Source: Methanomassiliicoccaceae archaeon UBA537
Lineage (GTDB): Archaea > Thermoplasmatota > Thermoplasmata > Methanomassiliicoccales > Methanomethylophilaceae
Direction: 5' to 3'
Length of the DNA stretch: 13,404 nt
NCBI GenBank assembly: GCA_002504495.1
Contig: DATC01000108.1
Location: forward strand, 1 to 13,404
Notes under the pieces: generated by a model
Seen by the model: the letters and a program-made list of their open reading frames with translations, nothing else
Databases searched by the model: none
What the model was told of the DNA's origin: nothing
Shown here: one piece after another, positions 8,131 through 13,404 of the stretch
Layout: the number at the start of each line of letters is the position of its first letter
Position numbering within the stretch: the first letter of the stretch is position 1
Position numbers and translations under genes: made by a program

Positions 8131-9453
8131 TTACTTGTAGTCTGCGACGTTGTAGATGAACGTCAGCTTGGAGATATCGATTCCAACATCCGAGTAGAAC
8201 TTGTCGCAGAACTCCTGATGGAGCGTGTCGGCGTATCCGTCCTCGAAGAGATCGGGGAACAGCACCTCGGCAGCGTAGGCGAGCCTCAGAGGAATCGGAA
8301 GCTCCCCGTCGATGATGTAGCACTGATTGTTCTCGTAGGCCTTCAGCTTGGACATAGGGGCGAAAACGGCCTTGATGCCGTCGGCAGTGAAATCTCCGAG
8401 ATACCAGCTTCCTCCGAGTCCGCCTCCGGTCCTGATGCTGACGATGGAATCAATCTGAATATCGTACAACCAATCAGCGCTTGCAATCTTGACTGTAGAT
8501 GATTCGAATCTGGAATCATCAGGAAGAACCGCACCAGCTTCAACAAGCAGCTGAGAATAGTCTGAAGACGCTTTAGCCAGAGATCCGGGGGTATTGGACG
8601 CGGCAGCAATCGGGTGATCGGTAACGCCCGCGATCTTACTCTCGACGTCCTTCATGACCTTCTCGCTGAATTTGCAGATCTCTACCACATTCTCATTGGC
8701 ATCAAACAGGAAACCGGTGAGCAAAACGGACCTCAGGAAGTCATCGGTCGACACTCCGGTCGCGTCGATTCTGACAATATCGATATTGTGCTTCTCTATG
8801 TCCTCATAGTTCTTCATGTAGCTGGTATTGGAAGACGTGAGAATCGCTGTGCATCCGTAATCGGTCACATACTTCGATGCGTTGTCGAATTCGATGCTGG
8901 TGCTACCGCCGATCGATTCCATGCCTTTGAACTCAGGAACAAGCAACGTGTCCGGAGGGCTCGAACTTCCGTAACTGATGGCCTTGAACTTGTCTCCGAT
9001 ACCCAACATGGCAATGTATACTGCGACATTGGGCGTAGCGGTGGCCATGGCGGCCTTAATGGGCCACTTGGTCTCCGCGACCATCTGCTCATCACCGAAC
9101 TGGTTGATGTGCCAAACGGAGGTCGCGGTCTTGTCGAGGATGGCCTTGACCTGGTCGATGTCCTTCTGGTCCATGACACCATCCTTGAAGGCATCCGCAA
9201 GAGGGTACTCCTCAAGGGTCTTCTCTCCCTTGACGACGGCCTCGACGATCTTCAGATCCTCTTCGTCGATCTGATAATCGCCGTTCGCATTGCCGTATAC
9301 CGGAAGGACGCTCTCGATATTGAGAGCATCGCTGTCGTCGTTCTTGCCGAACGCCACAGCGCATACCGCGGCGATGACGATGACGAGAACGACCCCGATG
9401 ACGGCGATCTTCTTCGTGCTGCTCTTATCTATAAGAAACACCGAGCGAGCCAT
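8131..9453 (-). CDS. Membrane-anchored ABC importer substrate-binding protein with a dockerin-like module
   Basis: This 440-residue protein captures the substrate outside the cell for the permeases encoded downstream. Residues 16-35 form one hydrophobic helix after a Lys-Lys pair. The only Cys there (AAVC) does not fit a lipobox, so it is probably an uncleaved anchor. Residues 53-106 hold two EF-hand-like loops, Asn55/Asn57/Asp59/Gln61/Asp63/Asp66 and Asp87/Asp91/Asp95/Asp98, spaced as in type I dockerins. From about residue 112 it resembles the periplasmic-binding fold of iron/B12 importers (NVAVYIAMLGIGDKFKAIS, MESIGGSTSIEFD, DYGCTAILTSSN). I give ATG 9453. However, the TATA box at 9462-9471 lies only 14 nt from it but 26 nt from an in-frame GTG at 9441, which is a plausible leaderless start. 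The ligand is unknown. The C-terminal half has more A+T and less biased codons than its neighbours. Confidence 0.9.
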   Translation of the reverse strand: MARSVFLIDKSSTKKIAVIGVVLVIVIAAVCAVAFGKNDDSDALNIESVLPVYGNANGDYQIDEEDLKIVEAVVKGEKTLEEYPLADAFKDGVMDQKDIDQVKAILDKTATSVWHINQFGDEQMVAETKWPIKAAMATATPNVAVYIAMLGIGDKFKAISYGSSSPPDTLLVPEFKGMESIGGSTSIEFDNASKYVTDYGCTAILTSSNTSYMKNYEDIEKHNIDIVRIDATGVSTDDFLRSVLLTGFLFDANENVVEICKFSEKVMKDVESKIAGVTDHPIAAASNTPGSLAKASSDYSQLLVEAGAVLPDDSRFESSTVKIASADWLYDIQIDSIVSIRTGGGLGGSWYLGDFTADGIKAVFAPMSKLKAYENNQCYIIDGELPIPLRLAYAAEVLFPDLFEDGYADTLHQEFCDKFYSDVGIDISKLTFIYNVADYK

Positions 9454-9461
9454 CTCCTGTC

Positions 9462-9471
9462 GGATATATAG
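9462..9471 (-). promoter_or_regulatory. TATA box of the importer operon
   Basis: The minus strand reads CTATATATCC, sharing the TATATCC end with the cobN copy 1 box. Its centre is 26 nt from the GTG at 9441 and 14 nt from the ATG at 9453. This argues that the mRNA starts inside the ATG-initiated frame. It should drive the binding protein, the permease and the fused permease-ATPase. Confidence 0.6.
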
Positions 9472-9473
9472 CA

Positions 9474-9492
9474 ATTGGCACTATCATCCAAC
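9474..9492. promoter_or_regulatory. Candidate operator, copy B (TTGG-N9-CCAA type)
   Basis: The plus strand reads ATTGGCACTATCATCCAAC, with exact TTGG and CCAA half-sites nine bases apart. It matches the 10163-10181 site in 13 of 19 positions, the differences lying mostly in the spacer. It sits two bases upstream of the importer operon TATA box, in the same relative place as copy A. It is also 20 nt upstream of the ferredoxin TATA box, so it could govern both divergent genes. Confidence 0.6.
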
Positions 9493-9511
9493 TCGAAATC
9501 TCATAAACCCC

Positions 9512-9517
9512 TATATC
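9512..9517 (+). promoter_or_regulatory. TATA box of the ferredoxin-like gene
   Basis: TATATC within CCCTATATCTAC is centred about 25 nt before the ATG at 9539. No Shine-Dalgarno sequence is present in between, so the transcript is probably leaderless. The 85-bp gap 9454-9538 thus holds two divergent promoters with operator copy B between them. Confidence 0.55.
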
Positions 9518-9538
9518 TACCGCATCGATTCCGAAAGC

Positions 9539-10162
9539 ATGAACGGATCCATCGTGATCGACCGCGAGAAATGCAACGGCTGCGGACTCTGCGTGAAGGC
9601 ATGCCATGAGGGCGCTCTTTCCATAGTGGACGGAAAGGCCGCGGTGACCAGACTCGATTCCTGTGACGGATTCGGAGACTGCCTTCCCGCATGCCCCATG
9701 AACGCCATCTCCATAGTGAAGAGGGAAGAAGAGCTCAGGACGATACCGTCGGCCCCTCCATGCCCGGAAGGCGTTCAATGGCCGATCCAGCTGGGCCTCG
9801 TCCCTGAGAGATCTCCTCGGTTCAAAGGGGAGGTCGTAATCGCCGCCGATTGCACGGCATTCGTCATGGACGGCTTCAGAAAGGACATCCTGAACGGAAG
9901 ACCGCTGATCATCGCATGTCCGAAGCTGAAGGACGGGGACCGCCTGGAGAAGCTGAAGGCCATCCTGTCCGGGAACCCCATCGACCGCGTCGTGGTGGTC
10001 AGGATGGAGGTGCCCTGCTGCAGCAGGTTGACATCCATGGTCGAAGAGGCGGCCATGGAGTCTGGAAATAGCATACGGGTCGATGAGATCGTTCTCGCCA
10101 GGAGCGGGAGCATCGTCCGTCGAAGACGCACCGAACGATCCCCCTCCATATTAGATATATGA
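9539..10162 (+). CDS. Ferredoxin-like 4Fe-4S protein with Cys-bearing C-terminal domain
   Basis: This 207-residue, probably cytoplasmic protein begins with a ferredoxin fold. The first cluster motif is complete: Cys12, 15, 18 and 22 (CNGCGLCVKAC). The second, CDGFGDCLPACP, has Cys42, 48 and 52, with Phe45 where a fourth ligand would sit. I recall the same CDGxGDCLPACP form in a family of clostridial and methanogen ferredoxin-like proteins, so it is a family trait rather than damage. The C-terminal domain, about residues 75-195, keeps that family's WPIQLxLVP, AADCTAF (Cys105), ACPKL (Cys127) and VRMEVPCC (Cys160/161), plus Cys75. These five cysteines could bind another metal or cluster. The physiological role of the family is not established. 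ATG 9539 is chosen because a TATA box precedes it by 25 nt and the ferredoxin motif follows at once. Its last codons contain the promoter of cobN copy 2. It might supply electrons for reductive metal handling by the neighbours; that is inference. Confidence 0.88.
   Translation: MNGSIVIDREKCNGCGLCVKACHEGALSIVDGKAAVTRLDSCDGFGDCLPACPMNAISIVKREEELRTIPSAPPCPEGVQWPIQLGLVPERSPRFKGEVVIAADCTAFVMDGFRKDILNGRPLIIACPKLKDGDRLEKLKAILSGNPIDRVVVVRMEVPCCSRLTSMVEEAAMESGNSIRVDEIVLARSGSIVRRRRTERSPSILDI
10153..10160 (+). promoter_or_regulatory. TATA box of cobN copy 2, inside the ferredoxin gene end
   Basis: AGATATAT is centred about 25 nt before the ATG at 10182 and overlaps the last codons and stop of the ferredoxin-like gene. 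The 19-nt gap between the genes is filled by operator copy C. A leaderless transcript starting at or near 10182 is expected, although read-through from the ferredoxin promoter is also possible. Confidence 0.55.
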
Positions 10163-10181
10163 GTTGGCTGATTAATCCAAC
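10163..10181. promoter_or_regulatory. Candidate operator, copy C (TTGG-N9-CCAA type)
   Basis: The plus strand reads GTTGGCTGATTAATCCAAC, with perfect five-base half-sites GTTGG and CCAAC nine bases apart. It is the best copy of the three. It fills the whole space between the TATA box and the ATG of cobN copy 2. Bound protein there would cover the transcription start, which favours repression. Confidence 0.65.
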
Positions 10182-13100
10182 ATGATGATGAGGATCGTAT
10201 ACGTCACCATCCAGAGCATAGATCCGTCCACGATGAAGGGTCCAGTGGAGGAGATTTGCAGAGACAAGGGATGGGACGTCGACTTCTTCGGAGCCACCGA
10301 TCGCGACATAGACTCAGACCCGCTGCTCTACCAGGATCTCGTCGCCAGAAGCAGGAGGGCCGATCTGATCCTCGTCAGGGTCATGGCCGACCCGACCCGC
10401 ATGAAGAGGTTCGAGAAATGGGAGGCGGTCCTGAAGGAATGCCCCGGTTTCGTATACATCTACTCAGGGAATCTCGACGTCGCCCTGGTGTACCGCGACC
10501 TCTTCAAGGGCACCGACCAGCAGTACATGGACCTGCGCGGGTACATCCGCGCCAGAGGAGCTGAGAACGACAAGTGCATAGCCAGATGGCTCCACAGGGA
10601 GCTGACCGGCGAAGGCGATGTCCCCGCACCCGAGGAGCACCCGGCGGACGGCATATACCACCCCGACTGCCCCAGGGACGTGACCCTCGAAGACTATCTG
10701 AGCCGTCTCGATCCGTCGAAGCCCGTCGCCGGACTCCTGTTCACAGCCAACAGCTGGATCTACGGCAATCTGGAGCACATTGACGGGCTCATCCGCGGTC
10801 TGGAGGCCAGAGGGATGGAGGTCATCCCCGTGTTCTTCAGCAGCATATCCTCCAAGGTCCCGGAGAACGACGGGACGATAAGGGTCGTCAGACGCTACTT
10901 CATGGACGGCTCCGAGAGCAGGATAGACGTCATGGTCATGGCCACACCGTTCTCGCAGCTCAACAACTCCCGCGACTGCAACGGGGTGTACACCCCGGAC
11001 GATCAGAACTTCTTCCACACCATGACCGACGTTCCCGTGCTCCAGGTCATGACGGTCTCCGGCCATTTCGCCGACTACGAGGAGAGCGCGGAGGGACTCG
11101 GCTCCGGAGAGATGGGGATCAACGTCATATGGCCGGAGGTGGACGGGCAGATCATCACCGTTCCGTTCGCCAGCAACGAGCGCGGAAGAGGCGGTCCGAA
11201 GCTGTACGGCCCCTTAGAGGAGAGGATAGCGCACATAGCGAAGGTCGCCGGGAACTGGGCGGATCTGAAGCGCACCCCGGCATCCGAACGGAGGATCGCA
11301 GTGATCATGTGGCAGTCCAGGCCGGAGACCGGACGCATCGGCGGAGCCGCCGGGCTGGACACCATACAGAGCATCAGGGACATGCTCGAGAGGTTCGACG
11401 ACCTGGGATACACCGTAGACCATGTGCCCTCCACCTCCAGGGAGCTCATAGACGAGATCAAGGACAACGTGACGAACGATCTCGAATGGTCGTCCGAGGA
11501 GCGTGTGAGGGAGAAGGCCGCCGACATGGTCGGTCTGGACGAGTATCTGCCGGAGTACGGGAAGGTGCCGGAATTCGACCGGAGGTCCATGGAGGGGACC
11601 TGGGGGCCTCCCCCGGGGGAGATCACCGTCCAGGACGGGAAGTTCGTCATCCCCGGGATCGTGAACGGGAACATCTACATCGGATACCAGCCCCTGAGGG
11701 CCTGGTCGGAGAAGATGGAGGCTGTGTACCACGACCCTGTCCTGCCGATAACCCACCAGTACCTCGCGTTCTACAGGTGGCTCAGGAACGACTTCGGAGC
11801 GCAGGCCGTCGTTCACGTCGGAACCCACGGCACCCTGGAATGGCTTCCGGGCAAGAGCGTGGGCCTCTCCGGGAAGTGCTTCCCGGACCTCGTCCTCGAC
11901 GGGATGCCGGACATCTACCCGTACATTATCGACGATCCGGGCGAGGGGATCCAGTGCAAGAGGAGAGCCGAGGCGGTGCTCATAGGGCACATGTGCCCGA
12001 CCATGGCGCGCGCGGGGACCTACGACGCCCTGGAATCCGTCGACGGCCCCCTGCAGGAGCTGTTCAAGAACATGTCCGTGAGCGGAGAACAGCGCACCGC
12101 CGTCGTGAGGGAGATCCTGGAGGCCGCGAGGGGCGCGGACCTTCTGACCGAGCTCGGAATATCCGACGACGTGTCCATCGAGGACTTCGAGAAGGAGCTC
12201 GGGAGGATCCACGACTACATATCCGATCTGAAGGACGCGATCATAAGGGACGGGCTCCACGTCCTCGGCAGGGCCCCTGAAGGAGAGCTCATGGAGGAGA
12301 GCGTCTACTCGCTCACCAGGCTGCGCAACGGTACGATCCCGTCCCTCCGCAACGCGGTGGGATCCGCCATGGGATTCGACATCGACGCCCTGAAGGACGA
12401 TCCGACCGGAACAACGGACGGAGAGCTCAACAGCGCGCTCCTCGACCGTGTGGACGAGAGGACCATGGCCCTGATCTCCGAGATGCAGGAGTCCGGGTAT
12501 TCCAAGGAGCCCTGCCTCGCCGCGGCGGAAAAGGTGGGCGATTCCGAGGATCTCGCGGCCATCGTGTGCTACATCTGCGACACCCTCGTGCCCAACCTGC
12601 TGAGGATGAAGGACGAGATGGGCAATCTGATGCACGCCTGCGGAGGGGGGTACGTCCTTCCGGGGCCGTCCGGCGCGCCGACCAGAGGGAACGCCGACAT
12701 CCTCCCGATGGGGAGGAACTACTACGGCATCGATCCGGACATCGTCCCGACGAAGGCAGCATGGGAGATAGGAAGGCGCATGGCGGACCAGATGATCGAG
12801 AGGTACACCGAGGCCAAGGGCACGTATCCCACGGAGATCGGGTTCATCATCTGGGCCACGGACACCATGAAGACCAACGGGGACGACGTGGCCTACATAC
12901 TGTGGCTCATGGGCGTCAGGCCCGTATGGTCCGCTAGCGGGGGACAGGTCGTGGGGCTCGAACCCGTGCCGCTGGAGGAGCTCGGAAGGCCCAGGCTGGA
13001 CGTCACCGTCCGCATCACCGGCCTGTTCAGGGACGCGTTCCCCAATCTCATAGAGCTGATCGACGACGCCGCGAAGCTCGTGGAGGGGCTCGACGAGGAC

Positions 13101-13404
13101 GATTCCGACAACATCATGGCGGCCAACCTCCGGAAGGACATCGTCGAGAACATGGCATCCGGCATGACCGTGGACGAGGCGAGGAGGAGGGCCTCCTTCA
13201 GGGTGTTCGGATGCCCGCCCGGCGCGTACGGTCCGGGGGTCAACCACGCCATAGAGTCCAGCGACTGGAAGACCGTGCAGGACCTCGCCGACATCTACAC
13301 CGAATGGAGCAGCTACGCCTACGGCAGAGGGACCTCCGGAGAGGCCATGAAGGACGAGTTCGTCCGCCGCTTCAAGAAGGTCAAGGCCACGGTGAAGAAC
13401 ATGC
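10182..13404 (+). CDS. cobN: CobN/BchH-family metal chelatase large subunit, copy 2 (3' end outside window)
   Basis: This is a second, diverged paralogue of the chelatase at 498-4973. It is open from ATG 10182 to the window edge, 1074 complete codons; about 170 C-terminal residues should lie beyond. ATGs at 10185 and 10188 are equally possible starts, and the TATA spacing favours 10182. Family motifs are intact: HVGTHGTLEWLPGKS from His545, ADILPMGRNYYGIDPD around Leu841, IIWATDTMKTNGDD, and ELGRPRLDVTVRITGLFRD. Spacing to copy 1 is nearly identical (His545 and 540, Leu841 and 840). The N-terminal 300 residues differ much more, which suggests a different ligand or partner. It should be a cytoplasmic tetrapyrrole-binding subunit; whether it inserts or removes metal cannot be told. 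It starts 19 bp after the ferredoxin-like gene, and its promoter carries operator copy C. No AAA+ motor subunit is present in the window. Confidence 0.93.
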   Translation, partial: MMMRIVYVTIQSIDPSTMKGPVEEICRDKGWDVDFFGATDRDIDSDPLLYQDLVARSRRADLILVRVMADPTRMKRFEKWEAVLKECPGFVYIYSGNLDVALVYRDLFKGTDQQYMDLRGYIRARGAENDKCIARWLHRELTGEGDVPAPEEHPADGIYHPDCPRDVTLEDYLSRLDPSKPVAGLLFTANSWIYGNLEHIDGLIRGLEARGMEVIPVFFSSISSKVPENDGTIRVVRRYFMDGSESRIDVMVMATPFSQLNNSRDCNGVYTPDDQNFFHTMTDVPVLQVMTVSGHFADYEESAEGLGSGEMGINVIWPEVDGQIITVPFASNERGRGGPKLYGPLEERIAHIAKVAGNWADLKRTPASERRIAVIMWQSRPETGRIGGAAGLDTIQSIRDMLERFDDLGYTVDHVPSTSRELIDEIKDNVTNDLEWSSEERVREKAADMVGLDEYLPEYGKVPEFDRRSMEGTWGPPPGEITVQDGKFVIPGIVNGNIYIGYQPLRAWSEKMEAVYHDPVLPITHQYLAFYRWLRNDFGAQAVVHVGTHGTLEWLPGKSVGLSGKCFPDLVLDGMPDIYPYIIDDPGEGIQCKRRAEAVLIGHMCPTMARAGTYDALESVDGPLQELFKNMSVSGEQRTAVVREILEAARGADLLTELGISDDVSIEDFEKELGRIHDYISDLKDAIIRDGLHVLGRAPEGELMEESVYSLTRLRNGTIPSLRNAVGSAMGFDIDALKDDPTGTTDGELNSALLDRVDERTMALISEMQESGYSKEPCLAAAEKVGDSEDLAAIVCYICDTLVPNLLRMKDEMGNLMHACGGGYVLPGPSGAPTRGNADILPMGRNYYGIDPDIVPTKAAWEIGRRMADQMIERYTEAKGTYPTEIGFIIWATDTMKTNGDDVAYILWLMGVRPVWSASGGQVVGLEPVPLEELGRPRLDVTVRITGLFRDAFPNLIELIDDAAKLVEGLDEDDSDNIMAANLRKDIVENMASGMTVDEARRRASFRVFGCPPGAYGPGVNHAIESSDWKTVQDLADIYTEWSSYAYGRGTSGEAMKDEFVRRFKKVKATVKNM

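Noticed and set aside
8166..8186. Palindrome-like TTGGA-N9-TCCAA within the binding-protein gene
   Set aside because: The half-site spacing is 11 rather than 9 between TTGG and CCAA, and it lies in coding sequence far from any TATA box.
11214..13247. 677-codon minus-strand open frame opposite cobN copy 2
   Set aside because: It is in exact codon register with cobN. Such frames stay open because TTA, CTA and TCA are rare, and it ends opposite a TTA Leu codon. Its translation resembles no family.
1..13404. CRISPR arrays, tRNA/rRNA genes, insertion sequences, attachment sites
   Set aside because: No regularly spaced repeats, transposase motifs, tRNA-like cloverleaf or rRNA segments were seen. 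Nearly all bases are protein-coding.

Overview
The window (about 57% G+C by impression) reads as archaeal. Promoters are TATA boxes about 25 nt upstream of start codons with almost no leader. Arg is largely AGG/AGA and Ile often ATA, and the codons TTA, CTA and TCA are scarce. The gene set (CobN-family large subunits, iron/corrinoid-type ABC importers, a membrane-anchored binding protein with a dockerin-like module, and a Cys-rich ferredoxin) suggests a methanogenic Thermoplasmatota lineage, Methanomassiliicoccales-like. That placement is an inference, not a proof.

Layout. (1) 1-1232, + strand: the 3' end of a FecCD/BtuC-type permease, then its ATPase. (2) 498-4973, - strand: cobN copy 1, convergent with that ATPase. 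Its recognisable protein ends near 1236, but the frame stays open through 735 nt antisense to the ATPase gene. (3) 5069-9453, - strand: an apparent operon of binding protein, permease, and a permease fused in frame to an ATPase. (4) 9539-10162, + strand: a ferredoxin-like protein with a second Cys-bearing domain. (5) 10182 to the right edge, + strand: cobN copy 2, cut by the window end after 1074 codons.

How the genes may work together. Region 3 encodes a complete type II importer of the haem/siderophore/corrinoid class, and region 1 encodes part of a second. Two metal-tetrapyrrole chelatase large subunits and an iron-sulfur protein sit beside them. No AAA+ chelatase partner (ChlI/ChlD or CobS/CobT) is visible. 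The simplest hypothesis is a scavenging module that imports a metal-tetrapyrrole or metallophore and then inserts, swaps or removes its metal.

The strongest new signal is a 19-bp inverted repeat with core TTGG-N9-CCAA. It occurs at 5006-5024, 9474-9492 and 10163-10181, each abutting the TATA box of cobN copy 1, the importer operon and cobN copy 2. It looks like the operator of one regulator tying the module together. No intergenic stretch exceeds 100 bases.
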